Program-made: the position numbers and the translations under genes
NCBI GenBank assembly: GCA_021792355.1
Contig: JAJYUV010000003.1
Coordinates: 1-64,000, forward strand
Direction: 5' to 3'
From: Thermoplasmata archaeon
Lineage (GTDB): Archaea; Thermoplasmatota; Thermoplasmata; Thermoplasmatales; GCA-001856825
Length of the DNA: 64,000 nucleotides
Notes under the pieces: generated by a model
Database searches by the model: none
Told to the model about the DNA's origin: nothing
The model's input: only the letters and a program-made list of their open reading frames with translations
Shown here: positions 7,413-16,219 of the stretch, in pieces
Position numbering within the stretch: the stretch's first letter is position 1
Layout: the number at the start of each line of letters is the position of its first letter

Positions 7413-9135
7413 ATGTAAGCACCTCTCTTTCTTCCAGTTTGGGTTTACTCAGCACTTCTACCATCTCCTCAAAGGCTATGGGCCTTCCGTTGAATTTCAC
7501 AATCCTCGCGCTGACATCCAGTCCAGTCTTCTCCTTTAGCAGATCAGCGAGCTGACCGCTGTAGTTCTGTTCCACGTCTATTATTGTCTTTCCCTTTAGG
7601 TATTTCATGACTTCCTCCACTGGGAATGGCTCCATCATCCTTATCTGAAGCAGCGACACGTCCTTCACCTTCTCCATTGCATCCAGTATAGGTCCTTTTG
7701 CAGATCCCCACGATACCACGACCTTCCTGTTCGAGGGCAATCCATAGAATTTCACCTTCAAGTCTGCTGGAACCTCCCTGAGTACTGATGCCATCTTGTG
7801 CATTCTCTTGTCCATCATCCTGATCCTGTTATCCGCATCCTCAGTGAAGATGTGGCCGTCCTCGTCGTGTTCATCCCCCGCTATTGTAACGAGCCCTCCC
7901 TTCACTCCTGGAACAGATCTTGGGGATATTCCGTCATCGGTAAATCTGTACCTGAGGTAATCCTTAGTTTCTTTCAGGATCAACTTCCCCCTGTCGATTC
8001 TCGTCTTGCTTAGGTCGAAAAGGTCTACGGTATAGTTGCTCATAGCCATTGCCTTGTCAAGGAGCACTATGACAGGCAGTTGATACTTCTCTGCGATGTT
8101 AAAAGCATCTATGGTGTCGTAGAACGCTTCCTTGTGATCCCCTGGTGCTATCAAGACTCTAGGGAATTCCCCATGACCTGCACTAAGGGCATATTTCAAA
8201 TCTCCCTGTTCGTGCCTGGTCGGCATTCCAGTTGCCGGTCCAGCCCTCTGGTAAAAGAATATCACAACTGGAGTTTCAGTCATTCCAGCATATGATAGCG
8301 CCTCTACCATTAGAGAAAATCCTGGACCGGATGTGCTAGTAGCAGATCTCAGGCCAGTATTCGCTGCGGCTATTGCCATGTTGATTGCGGCTATTTCGTC
8401 TTCCGTCTGTTCTACCACAAAGTCGTACTTATCCATCAACCTCTCCAGGTAATTTGATTCGTCGCTTGCGGGAGTAATAGGGTAGTACGACTGGAACTTC
8501 ATCCCAGCCTCCACCTTTCCCATTCCAACTGCATGGGTGCTATTTATGAGCATTCTTTTCTTGAATGTAGTAGGTTCGAGGTCGAAAGTCCGAGTTGGTT
8601 TGAAGTCTGCATATACTTCGTCAACAATCGCATTGTTCATCTCCGCGATTTTCGGCCTTGAGGAGAAGTTCTCGGAAATGACTCTCTTTAGCTTCTCCTT
8701 ATCCAGCCCAATCATCTTGGTGGCTCCAGCAAGGGCCACAGTGTTCTTCATAACGTTCAGCTCGGATAGTGCTTTCCCGAACTTCGTCGCGACAGTTTGC
8801 AGGACGTCCTTGTAAGGAATGGCTGCGTGCCTTGGGTCCTCTAGGTTGTCTTCGTAAATAATCGAACCGTCGTGGGAAAGCTCCCGTACGTGGAGCATCA
8901 CGCTCTTTGCATCCAGGGGTATCAGGATATCCACCCTTTCTGAATAGCTCCTGATCATATCCTTGCAAACTCTTACCCTGAAATAGGAATGCTCTCCCTT
9001 GATTGTTGAAAAGAGTTCCGCGTTAGTAAAAACGTGATACCCTTCCCTCGTCATTACTTTTGCAAAAGTATCTGAGGTAAAATTGATTCCGCTTCCTTGG
9101 GGGCCCGCTACCATAAGATTTAGGTCGTGCATCAT
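7405..9135 (-). CDS. 2-oxoacid:ferredoxin oxidoreductase, fused gamma-alpha subunit
   Basis: The 576-residue protein fuses the gamma domain (residues 1-190, starting with the nucleotide-like loop GPQGSGIN) to the alpha pyrimidine-binding domain. YYPITPASDES (about 215-225) is the signature loop that binds CoA and substrate in archaeal 2-oxoacid:ferredoxin oxidoreductases, followed by TSGPGFSLMVEAL. The fused form with a separate beta subunit is the simple two-gene version seen in Sulfolobus and Thermoplasma relatives. ATG 9135 is used. The second ATG at 9132 is equally possible. It is first in a two-gene operon. Confidence 0.93.
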   Translation of the reverse strand: MMHDLNLMVAGPQGSGINFTSDTFAKVMTREGYHVFTNAELFSTIKGEHSYFRVRVCKDMIRSYSERVDILIPLDAKSVMLHVRELSHDGSIIYEDNLEDPRHAAIPYKDVLQTVATKFGKALSELNVMKNTVALAGATKMIGLDKEKLKRVISENFSSRPKIAEMNNAIVDEVYADFKPTRTFDLEPTTFKKRMLINSTHAVGMGKVEAGMKFQSYYPITPASDESNYLERLMDKYDFVVEQTEDEIAAINMAIAAANTGLRSATSTSGPGFSLMVEALSYAGMTETPVVIFFYQRAGPATGMPTRHEQGDLKYALSAGHGEFPRVLIAPGDHKEAFYDTIDAFNIAEKYQLPVIVLLDKAMAMSNYTVDLFDLSKTRIDRGKLILKETKDYLRYRFTDDGISPRSVPGVKGGLVTIAGDEHDEDGHIFTEDADNRIRMMDKRMHKMASVLREVPADLKVKFYGLPSNRKVVVSWGSAKGPILDAMEKVKDVSLLQIRMMEPFPVEEVMKYLKGKTIIDVEQNYSGQLADLLKEKTGLDVSARIVKFNGRPIAFEEMVEVLSKPKLEEREVLTYA

Positions 9136-9290
9136 TTAATTCCCCTTCCTTCCATATAACATTTTGGTTAAAATATCTTGGGCTTGCATACTGTGTGTTT
9201 CTCAGCAGTAACCTTGACTGGCCTGCCCAGTGTACACGGCATCCTGAAAAGAATGTTTCGCCAAAGGTTTTTATGGAAAGGTTCCCAGAA

Positions 9291-9300
9291 AGATTTAAAC
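9291..9300 (+). promoter_or_regulatory. TATA-like box for the Sec61-beta gene
   Basis: AGATTTAAAC is centred about 27 nt before the TTG at 9323, which supports a leaderless mRNA starting at a TTG codon. Confidence 0.45.
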
Positions 9301-9322
9301 AGAGTGTTGACATCACGAAACG

Positions 9323-9490
9323 TTGCCAGAGGAAAAAAGAGGTGGAGGATTCCAGTCAGCGGCTGGTCTGATTCGTTACTTCGATGAGGAGGAAGACCTG
9401 GGTCCGATCTTCGATCCAAAGTTGGTCCTATACATCGCAGTAATCTTCGGGGTAGTCATAGAACTCCTCAAAGTGTTCTGGCCAATATGA
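9323..9490 (+). CDS. secG: preprotein translocase subunit Sec61-beta (SecG family)
   Basis: A 55-residue protein read from a TTG start. It opens with a basic, glycine-rich stretch (KRGGGFQSAAG), followed by GLIRYFDEEEDLGPIFDP, which matches the archaeal Sec61-beta signature, and ends in one transmembrane helix (residues 33-54). It is the small tail-anchored subunit of the SecY-E-beta channel in the plasma membrane. An in-frame TGA lies just upstream, so TTG is the only reasonable start. Its short length and non-ATG start make it easy to miss. Confidence 0.9.
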   Translation: MPEEKRGGGFQSAAGLIRYFDEEEDLGPIFDPKLVLYIAVIFGVVIELLKVFWPI

Positions 9491-9580
9491 TTTGAAATCT
9501 AGAAATAGGCAATTTATCAAATAAGAATTCTGTCGGGACACTCTGGAAAACGATAAGTTCTCATTTCACATGATATCTCA

Positions 9581-10624
9581 ATGAAAGAAGCATTCCTCTA
9601 CTCGCCATCTGCAGGCAAGGTGAAATGCACTGCGTGCTCGAGGTACTGCATATTGGGTGAAGGGCAAACAGGTTTCTGTGGAATACGGAAAAATGTGGGT
9701 GGAAAGCTCTATTTGCTTTCGTACGGAAGGGTAGCTGCTCTGGCCGTTGATCCGATTGAGAAAAAACCACTGTATCATTATTCTCCTGGGGGAAGGGTCC
9801 TTTCGTTGTCTACGAGTGGCTGCAACTGGATGTGTTCATACTGCCAGAATTACGATATTTCCCAGAGGAGGGATATAATAGGAGATTACCTTACTCCGGA
9901 AGACATCGTTAGACTCGCCGTAAGGAGCGGTGCAGACGGCATATCCTACACCTACAACGAACCCACCATATTTGCTGAATATGCACACGACATAGGCATC
10001 CTGGCAAAGAAAAAGGGGTTGTTCAGTACCTTCGTGAGCAACGGTTATGAATCTGCCGAAGCAATTCCGTACCTGAGCCAGTTTTTAGACGCAATCAGCG
10101 TAGACTTCAAGGGGAATGGAAACGATACTTTTGGAAGAAAGTACATCGGCATAATGAGTTACTCTCCGGTGTTCGAAACCCTGAAGAGGCTCAAGAGTGC
10201 AGGAATCTACACAGAGGTCACAGATCTAGTAGTTCCTGTTAAAGGACTGGGTGATAACGAGGACGATGCGAGAATACTCTCAAGATGGGTAAGAGACAAT
10301 CTCGGACCAAACACTCCCCTCCATTTCACGAGATTTCATCCGGACTACAAGATGATGAACGTACCGATCACCCCTGTTGAAACACTTGAAAGGCATCACG
10401 AGATTGCAAAGGAAGAGGGATTGAGATACGTTTACATTGGTAATGTACCGGGTCATCCTCTTGAGAATACCTACTGTCCAAACTGCGGGAAAGAACTGGT
10501 GAAGAGGTACGGGTTTCAAATAGTGAATTATAAGATAAATGCGGAAGGGAGATGTCCGTTCTGTGGAGAGGATATGCACATCGTAAGGAAGCCTCAAGGG
10601 ATACAACACCCAGTCATTGAATGA
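9581..10624 (+). CDS. amrS: AmmeMemoRadiSam-type radical SAM enzyme
   Basis: The 347-residue protein carries the radical SAM cluster motif C81-x3-C85-x2-C88 (in SGCNWMCSYCQN), an N-terminal cysteine group (C16, C19, C23, C33) and a C-terminal zinc-ribbon-like pair of CxxC motifs. This layout matches the family found with AMMECR1 and Memo proteins in archaea and bacteria, related to pyruvate-formate-lyase activases. Those partners are not in this window. Its last codon overlaps the start of a 54-codon frame (ATGA at 10621), suggesting co-translation. The in vivo substrate of the family is uncertain. Confidence 0.88.
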   Translation: MKEAFLYSPSAGKVKCTACSRYCILGEGQTGFCGIRKNVGGKLYLLSYGRVAALAVDPIEKKPLYHYSPGGRVLSLSTSGCNWMCSYCQNYDISQRRDIIGDYLTPEDIVRLAVRSGADGISYTYNEPTIFAEYAHDIGILAKKKGLFSTFVSNGYESAEAIPYLSQFLDAISVDFKGNGNDTFGRKYIGIMSYSPVFETLKRLKSAGIYTEVTDLVVPVKGLGDNEDDARILSRWVRDNLGPNTPLHFTRFHPDYKMMNVPITPVETLERHHEIAKEEGLRYVYIGNVPGHPLENTYCPNCGKELVKRYGFQIVNYKINAEGRCPFCGEDMHIVRKPQGIQHPVIE

Positions 10625-10785
10625 CTTTTGGATTTTCAGTTTTAACTGGTCAGCAGTCAGTATCGATTCAAAAGAAGGCAATAGAAGAGATTCTAAAGAA
10701 TTATACGAGCCAAAATAAGGCTAACTGGAGTAAGTCAGAAGGAATATTGAACGAAGGAAGGGCAAGGAATTTGCAAAGAAATTAA
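10621..10785 (+). CDS. hypothetical 54-residue protein coupled to the radical SAM gene
   Basis: An ATG overlaps the stop of the radical SAM gene (ATGA) and opens a 54-codon frame ending in TAA. The product is polar and probably helical, with TGQQSVSIQKKAIEEILKN near the N-terminus, a basic C-terminus, no membrane segment and no cysteine. Stop-start overlap is the common operon arrangement elsewhere in this window and is the main reason to list it. No family is recognised and it could be chance. Confidence 0.4.
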   Translation: MTFGFSVLTGQQSVSIQKKAIEEILKNYTSQNKANWSKSEGILNEGRARNLQRN

Positions 10786-10812
10786 TAAATATCCATCTCG
10801 ACTAAAAGATTC

Positions 10813-11310
10813 ATGAAGATAGCAAGCAGTGCATTCATAGCTCACAACGCGGTAATCATCGGAGACGTGACGATAGACGATAACGCAGGCATAATGTTCG
10901 GCGCAGTCTTAAGGGGAGACCAGAATTCCATCCATATCGGCAGGAATTCAAACGTCCAGGACAACGTGGTAATCCACGCAGACACAGAAAACAACACGGA
11001 AGTGGGCGAGAACGTTTCAATAGGTCACGGCGCGATAGTGCACGGTGCCAGGGTCGGTTCGAATGCACTCATAGGAATGGGCAGCATCCTTCTGTCCGGA
11101 TCAGTGGTAGAGGAAGGGGCAATCATAGGTGCGGGATCAATTGTGACTTCCGGTAAAGTCATAGGGAAGAACTGTCTAGCAGTGGGTTCTCCAGCAAAGG
11201 TCGTTAGGTGTGACGATTCAATTGGAGAGACGGCAAGGAAAAATGGAGAAATCTATCAAAAACTCATTCAAAAGCATCTGGAAGGTAAATACGAGGTGTA
11301 CTCTCACTGA
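10813..11310 (+). CDS. gamma-class carbonic anhydrase-like hexapeptide-repeat protein
   Basis: The 165-residue product is a left-handed beta-helix of hexapeptide repeats ([LIV]-G-x4). H55, H72 and H77 occupy the zinc-binding positions of the gamma-carbonic anhydrase/YrdA family (spacing of five between the last two), and RGDQ (34-37) is the conserved Arg-Asp-Gln segment. It would form a trimer with metal at the subunit interfaces. Many short family members lack the acidic loop of the archetype Cam and their carbonic anhydrase activity is unproven. It overlaps the 3' end of srp54 (opposite strand) by 7 bp. Confidence 0.85.
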   Translation: MKIASSAFIAHNAVIIGDVTIDDNAGIMFGAVLRGDQNSIHIGRNSNVQDNVVIHADTENNTEVGENVSIGHGAIVHGARVGSNALIGMGSILLSGSVVEEGAIIGAGSIVTSGKVIGKNCLAVGSPAKVVRCDDSIGETARKNGEIYQKLIQKHLEGKYEVYSH

Positions 11311-12668
11311 GGGAGATTGCTAAGATCTTCTGGAATATTCCCATTCTTGAACTGTTTCTTCATCATGCTCAGGATCTTTCTGTTTCCCTTTAGGTTCTTT
11401 ACCATGTCCTTTACTCTCTTGTAGTCCTTGAGAAGCTCCTTTACGTCAGAGGTGTTGTAGCCAGACCCTCTTGCTATCCTTTCCACTCTTCCTCCCTTTA
11501 TTTCGTCCGGGTTCTCCATCTCGTAGTAGGTCATTGAATCCATTATGACCTTGTACCTTTTCAGCTTCCCCTCAGACTCATCCAGGAACTGATCGTCAAA
11601 GTCCTTCTTCACTCCCCCTGCCGCCATTGGCATGGAATCGAAGAGTTTCTTGAACAGTCCGGGCTTGCTCATCTGGTCCCATACATCGTACATCTCTTTG
11701 AGCGTGAACTTCCCCTGAGCCATCTTTTCCACTGCACTCTCGTCAAGTTCTTTCTGGAATTCCTTGGCGGCGGCCATGAGAGTCTCAAAATCACCCATTC
11801 CCAGAAGCCTGGAAAGGAACCTTGCGGGATTGAAGTATTCCATATCCTCCATGTGTTCTCCAGTTCCGATAAACAGAATGGGTGCACCTGTGGAAGCAAC
11901 TGCACTCAAAGCACCTCCTCCCTTTGCAGTCCCATCCAGTTTCGTGATGTAGACTCCAGTAATCTTGACGGATTCGTTGAATGCCTTTGCCTGTTTGCCT
12001 GCCGCCTGGCCTATGCTTGCATCCAGTATCAACACGACCTCATCCGGTTTGGCAATGGCGTTGATATCAGATATCTCCTTTGTCAGGGATGAATCGATGG
12101 CATTCCGTCCACTGGTATCTATGATCTTCACATCCCATTCTTTGAATTTCTGCAGTCCCTCCCTCACCACTTTCCTGCTGTCCTTCTCTCCATAAATTCC
12201 GAAGAAGCTAGCGCCGACGGATGCTGCAACCTGTTCCAGCTGTTCGTACGCTCCAATTCTCTGAGTATCTGCAGCTATCAGAACCACCTTGTATCCGTGC
12301 TTGAGATAGAACTTTGCCAGCTTTCCAGCGCTAGTCGTCTTTCCCTGGCCGTAAAGCCCCACGAGCATAAGGGTTGCAGGTTTAACATGGAACTCCCTCG
12401 GTTTCCCTAGGATCCTGAGAAGCTCTTCGTAGATGATCTTGATGAGATGGTTTCTGGGGTTGGAGTTCTTTGGCACCGGCTCCTCCTTTGCTCTCTTCTC
12501 GACCGAATTGGTTATGTCGAGGGTCAAAGTAACGTCAACATCTGCCATCAATAAGGCCCTCTGCATCTCCTTTACGATCTCTTCGACCAATCTGTCATCT
12601 ACGAGGGCGCTCTTGTTGATGCGTTTTAGGGCATCACGTAGGCTCTTCGCAAGTGAGTCCAGTACCAT
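11304..12668 (-). CDS. srp54: signal recognition particle 54 kDa GTPase
   Basis: The 454-residue protein has the N domain (1-90), the G domain with P-loop GLYGQGKTT (104-112), DTSGR (about 187-191) and TKLDGTAKGGG, and the methionine-rich M domain that binds 7S RNA and signal sequences (from about 300). It directs nascent membrane and secreted proteins to the Sec channel. DTSGR replaces the usual DTAGR, a mild change. It lies downstream of rpoD on the same strand with a 19-nt gap and may belong to the ribosomal protein operon. Confidence 0.96.
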   Translation of the reverse strand: MVLDSLAKSLRDALKRINKSALVDDRLVEEIVKEMQRALLMADVDVTLTLDITNSVEKRAKEEPVPKNSNPRNHLIKIIYEELLRILGKPREFHVKPATLMLVGLYGQGKTTSAGKLAKFYLKHGYKVVLIAADTQRIGAYEQLEQVAASVGASFFGIYGEKDSRKVVREGLQKFKEWDVKIIDTSGRNAIDSSLTKEISDINAIAKPDEVVLILDASIGQAAGKQAKAFNESVKITGVYITKLDGTAKGGGALSAVASTGAPILFIGTGEHMEDMEYFNPARFLSRLLGMGDFETLMAAAKEFQKELDESAVEKMAQGKFTLKEMYDVWDQMSKPGLFKKLFDSMPMAAGGVKKDFDDQFLDESEGKLKRYKVIMDSMTYYEMENPDEIKGGRVERIARGSGYNTSDVKELLKDYKRVKDMVKNLKGNRKILSMMKKQFKNGNIPEDLSNLPQ

Positions 12669-12687
12669 CCTGCTTCACTTATTCCAG

Positions 12688-13509
12688 TTACTCGCCCGGA
12701 ACCTTCTCGACTATTCCCGAAAGTCTCTCCTTTATCCTGGAGAGCGCGTAATCGAGAACCTGTCTCGGGGTCAGGCTACCGTCAGTTTCAAAGTAGAATA
12801 TAAACCTTCTTTCGTCTTCCTTGACTTCCAGCGAATCCATCCTGTACAGCTTACCTATGTACTTGGATGGGTAATCCGAGGTGAAGACGACTTCCTTGTC
12901 GTTCTTCCTGAGGACGTTCTTAGGAGAGTGTTTTATGATCTCATCCAGTTCAGGTTCCTTGGCAGATACCTTCAGCTCCCTTCCGTACCTGTAAGAAACG
13001 CCGCTCGTCGTCTGGAATCTTGCGTGTTCCCTGGCCCTCCCCATGTATGCCTCTGCATCGAGCATCATTGCCTGTCTCTCGTTTAGCTCTACAATTGGTA
13101 TTTCCTTGTCAGTCGGCGACATCTTTGAATCGCCTATTGCGACCAGGTCTCCGCTCACGACCTTCTTCGGTCCAACAACGAATATGCTGTAGTTGACCGT
13201 GCAGAGTGAGCACCCCGCGCCTCCACAGCTGCAGTTCTCCCTCTCGTTCATTTTAAGGTCCGTTGGAAGCGGAATCATTCCTAGCCTTGAGGCTATTACC
13301 TCGTCGAAGAGTGATGTCAGGGACGAATAGACTTTTTCTCCCTGCTGTCTTATCTCGCCGTGATGGAAATTCACCTTTGAAATGGCAAGCTTCGGTATGT
13401 CGTTTATCAGCGTTCGCCTGAGGAGGTTGGCATATGCCGGTGTGATGTCACTTATCTCGAACCTTATTGAAGTGTCTCCTTCCTCGATGATCTTGATGTT
13501 TTCGCTCAT
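12688..13509 (-). CDS. rpoD: DNA-directed RNA polymerase subunit D
   Basis: The 273-residue subunit is the archaeal counterpart of Rpb3/AC40. The alpha-like dimerisation segment covers the N-terminus ([15 protein letters not shown], residues 26-39). It carries a ferredoxin-like insertion with C93, C95, C100 and C103, four closely spaced cysteines that could hold an Fe-S cluster as in several archaeal D subunits. It pairs with subunit L to nucleate polymerase assembly. The gene overlaps rps11 by 4 nt. Confidence 0.96.
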   Translation of the reverse strand: MSENIKIIEEGDTSIRFEISDITPAYANLLRRTLINDIPKLAISKVNFHHGEIRQQGEKVYSSLTSLFDEVIASRLGMIPLPTDLKMNERENCSCGGAGCSLCTVNYSIFVVGPKKVVSGDLVAIGDSKMSPTDKEIPIVELNERQAMMLDAEAYMGRAREHARFQTTSGVSYRYGRELKVSAKEPELDEIIKHSPKNVLRKNDKEVVFTSDYPSKYIGKLYRMDSLEVKEDERRFIFYFETDGSLTPRQVLDYALSRIKERLSGIVEKVPGE

Positions 13510-13889
13510 ACTCTCCTTCCCCTCTTCCCCCCCTTCTTCTTTGTTCCATCGTGGGGAATGGGTGTCGAGTCTTCTATCCTCGATATCTTTATTCCGGCTC
13601 TTGCCAGTGCCCTGACCGCTGCCTGTGCTCCCGGTCCAGGGTTGTGGCTCTTTGCACCTCCGGGTGCCCTGATCTTGATGACAACATCGGTGATTTCCTT
13701 CTCCTTCAGCTTCTCCACTATGAGGTCTATCTCCTTCATCGCAGCATAGGGAGAACTCTCATCCCTGTCCGCTTTGACAACCATTCCTCCGGATGCCTTT
13801 GCGAGTGTTTCTGCACCCGTGATGTCGGTGACCGTAATGACCGTGTTGTTCTGAGATGCGTATATGTTTACAACTCCCAATTTTCCCAT
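13506..13889 (-). CDS. rps11: 30S ribosomal protein S11 (uS11)
   Basis: The 127-residue product matches archaeal uS11: [21 protein letters not shown], then the conserved [22 protein letters not shown] and the basic tail that contacts 16S rRNA. It overlaps rps4 by one base and rpoD by four, in the conserved archaeal order rps13-rps4-rps11-rpoD. Confidence 0.97.
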   Translation of the reverse strand: MGKLGVVNIYASQNNTVITVTDITGAETLAKASGGMVVKADRDESSPYAAMKEIDLIVEKLKEKEITDVVIKIRAPGGAKSHNPGPGAQAAVRALARAGIKISRIEDSTPIPHDGTKKKGGKRGRRV

Positions 13890-14470
13890 TACTGATCGCC
13901 TCCCTCTTGTTCTGCTGGCCCTGCTGGTACCTGTTCCTGTTTCTTCTCCCCCACAATTCTCATCGGGTGAAGTTCGTTTGCAAGCGGAGAGTTGGGTGCA
14001 TAGCTGACAGACTCCTCTTCCATCTTCAGAACCTTGTATCCAGGCACTGTTACTATTCTGTCTCCGACAGAAATGTGGCCATGCACGATAAGCTGCCTTG
14101 CCATTCCAGGTGTCCTTGCAAGGCCCTTCCTCATGACAAAGGTCTGAAGTCTTCTCTCCAGGAAAGACTGGACGTTTAGCGCAAGTATGTCATCCGCAGT
14201 CGCATTCTCGCTTAGAATACCGTAACGAGAAAGCCTTCCAATCATGCTCTTTACCTGCTCGACGGCCCTTGCGTCATTCAGCCTCAGGCTAGCTTGAATT
14301 GATATTGCATTTGTCCTGTACTTCTTGAGCTCCGACTCGGCCTTCCAGAGCTCCCTCTTGTTCTTCAGGCCGTATGCTCCGACTATCTGATTTTCTGCCT
14401 TTATCCTCTCACCCTCGAATGGATGTCTCGGGGTGTCGTACTTCTTCCTTATCTTTTTAGGATCTCCCAT
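13889..14470 (-). CDS. rps4: 30S ribosomal protein S4 (uS4)
   Basis: The 193-residue product has the archaeal uS4 start ([19 protein letters not shown]) and an S4 RNA-binding domain around residues 100-160 ([20 protein letters not shown], then [19 protein letters not shown]). The acidic, glutamine-rich C-terminus resembles that of other Thermoplasmata. uS4 is a primary 16S rRNA binder. It lies 6 nt downstream of rps13. Confidence 0.97.
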   Translation of the reverse strand: MGDPKKIRKKYDTPRHPFEGERIKAENQIVGAYGLKNKRELWKAESELKKYRTNAISIQASLRLNDARAVEQVKSMIGRLSRYGILSENATADDILALNVQSFLERRLQTFVMRKGLARTPGMARQLIVHGHISVGDRIVTVPGYKVLKMEEESVSYAPNSPLANELHPMRIVGEKKQEQVPAGPAEQEGGDQ

Positions 14471-14476
14471 TTATCA

Positions 14477-15019
14477 TCACTTCTTCGGTTCTTCTGCGGG
14501 TGCCGGTGCAGGAGCTGCTGGCGCTGCTGCAGGTCCACCCTCTGGAGCGGGACCCTCTCTCTTCTTCATAACTCCAACTGCCAGTCCCTTTCTCCCATTT
14601 GATCTCGTTCTCTGACCCCTAACTTTCTTGCCCTTCTCGTGTCTCATTCCCTTGTAGCTCCTGGTCCTCTTCATCCTGTTGACATCGTCCTGGAGTGCGA
14701 CACCAAGATCCGGTCCAACCTTCAGAAGATTTTCCCCGGTCTGAATATCTCTCTGGTGGTTGAGACTCCAGTAAGGATAGAGTTCACCGTATCCTCTCTC
14801 TATCGCTTCTTTGATCTCCTCGATCTTGTTGTCATCTAATTCTCCCAGTTTGACATTTCTCGGAATGTTCAACTTCTTGAGCAAGATCTCTGCTGTCCTG
14901 TAACCTATTCCCCTAATATTTGAAAGAGCGTACACTGCCTGTCTCGTACCGTCGAGGTTAGTGTTCGCAAGTCTTACAATATATTTTATGTTCTCATTCT
15001 TTCCTTTCTGTTCAGCCAT
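14477..15019 (-). CDS. rps13: 30S ribosomal protein S13 (uS13) with Ala/Pro-rich tail
   Basis: The 180-residue product has the helix-two-turn-helix of uS13 (LSNIRGIGYRTAEILLKKL) and the basic KVRGQRTRSNGRKG segment in the head of the small subunit. Beyond about residue 145 it carries a low-complexity tail rich in Ala, Pro and Glu, making it longer than the usual 148-165 residues. It is first in the ribosomal operon. The start ATG is preceded at 4 nt by GTGATG, and a TATA-like TTTTATAC lies at about 15057-15066 on the minus strand. Confidence 0.96.
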   Translation of the reverse strand: MAEQKGKNENIKYIVRLANTNLDGTRQAVYALSNIRGIGYRTAEILLKKLNIPRNVKLGELDDNKIEEIKEAIERGYGELYPYWSLNHQRDIQTGENLLKVGPDLGVALQDDVNRMKRTRSYKGMRHEKGKKVRGQRTRSNGRKGLAVGVMKKREGPAPEGGPAAAPAAPAPAPAEEPKK

Positions 15020-15499
15020 TACATCACTCTGCGAGGTATGACGTAAAGGTGTTTACCGTATAAAACCTTTTGATTTTTCTTCCGAATTGGGATAAAGCGG
15101 ATACTCTAATGGTATAAGGAAATCAAAGAGTTTTATCCCATTTCAATACGGCACTCTAAATGGGGCAAACTTGAAGCAAATTGGTCAAGCCGATTCAAAG
15201 CATCTCCATGTTGTACCCTTCTAAATTCGACCCAAGAATGGTGCTCACAGGATGAGGAGCTTGGTCTGAGATAGATGCTCCTGAAGATGTTTTTCAAAGT
15301 AATATCTCAAGGGGAAAATGGGCCCTTTCTGCCCACGAATTTCAAGGGAATCCAACTCTCTGGCGAAGTGAAAAATCAAGGATGGTAGGGTCACATTTCC
15401 CCAAGAGGCTGTTTTGGATATCCCTGCGCACATGGAAACTGCAACATTGAGACATTACGGTTCAAACAACATTTATTCTTTGAAGTACTCAATGATGCA
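15020..15499. other. intergenic region with the ribosomal operon promoter
   Basis: The first 50 bp hold the minus-strand promoter and ribosome site of rps13. The remaining 430 bp up to lipB contain no supported gene. A 62-codon minus-strand frame (15245-15433) has no recognisable motif and no ribosome site and is not called. Confidence 0.5.
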
Positions 15500-16147
15500 A
15501 TGATTAGTCTCTACCGTTGCATTCCAATGGATTACGACGAGTGTCTTCGACTTCAGAGAAGGCTAAATAAGGAAAGAAACGAGGGAAGAATAGGGGATAC
15601 GATAATTGCAACTGAGCATGAAGACACGTACACCGGAGGGATCCACTTCAAGCAAGAGAATGAGGGGAGCTACTCAGTACCAATAATTAGGGTTGAAAGG
15701 GGAGGAAATCTGACCTACCACGGAAAAGGTCAGCTCGTCCTTTACTTTATTTTCAACCTGAAGGATAGGGGAGTAAACGTCAAGCAGCTGATAGAGCAGG
15801 TCCAGGAGTCTCTGAAACAGACTCTACAAAGCTATGGAATAAACGGGGAGGGCAGATTGTTCAAGGAGACAGGAGTGTGGGTGGGAAACAGAAAGATATG
15901 CTCCATCGGTTTTGCCGTAAAGGGGTTTTCAACGCTCCACGGAATAGCAGTCAATCTAAACACAGACCTTTCTAAGTTTTTCAATATCAATCCCTGTGAC
16001 ATGGACCCGGGGGTAATGACTTCCTTGGCAAGGGAGACCGACCATATTGTGGACGAACAGGAGTTCTTGCAGAGAATGGTCCAAACTCTCTCAAATGTCT
16101 TCGCGGAAGATATAGAAATCAAAGATTGCAGTGACATTAAAAACTAA
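15500..16147 (+). CDS. lipB: octanoyltransferase / lipoate biosynthesis protein LipB
   Basis: The 215-residue enzyme belongs to the LipB side of the biotin/lipoate ligase fold. It has ERGGNLTYHGKGQLV (the RGG-x2-TYHG-GQL motif), GVWVGNRKICSIG with the catalytic lysine, HGIAVNL, and INPCDMDPGVMTSL with the thiol-forming cysteine. LipB moves octanoyl from acyl carrier protein to a lipoyl domain. Archaea more often use LplA-type ligases, so a LipB here is notable, and the acyl donor is unclear. It appears monocistronic. ATG 15500 was chosen from the family N-terminus. Confidence 0.85.
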   Translation: MISLYRCIPMDYDECLRLQRRLNKERNEGRIGDTIIATEHEDTYTGGIHFKQENEGSYSVPIIRVERGGNLTYHGKGQLVLYFIFNLKDRGVNVKQLIEQVQESLKQTLQSYGINGEGRLFKETGVWVGNRKICSIGFAVKGFSTLHGIAVNLNTDLSKFFNINPCDMDPGVMTSLARETDHIVDEQEFLQRMVQTLSNVFAEDIEIKDCSDIKN

Positions 16148-16186
16148 TTTGTTTTATTTTTATACATAGATATTTTTAAAACTCAG

Positions 16187-16199
16187 AAAAATATATATC
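16187..16199 (+). promoter_or_regulatory. TATA-like box of the lysine aminotransferase gene
   Basis: AAAATATATATCT is centred 26 nt before ATG 16220, predicting a leaderless transcript. Confidence 0.55.
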
Positions 16200-16219
16200 T
16201 TTTCTTTAAATTTAGTTCT

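Noticed and set aside
15245..15433. 62-codon minus-strand frame upstream of lipB
   Set aside because: No recognisable motif, ribosome site or TATA box at proper distance. It lies in a spacer and is short enough to be chance.
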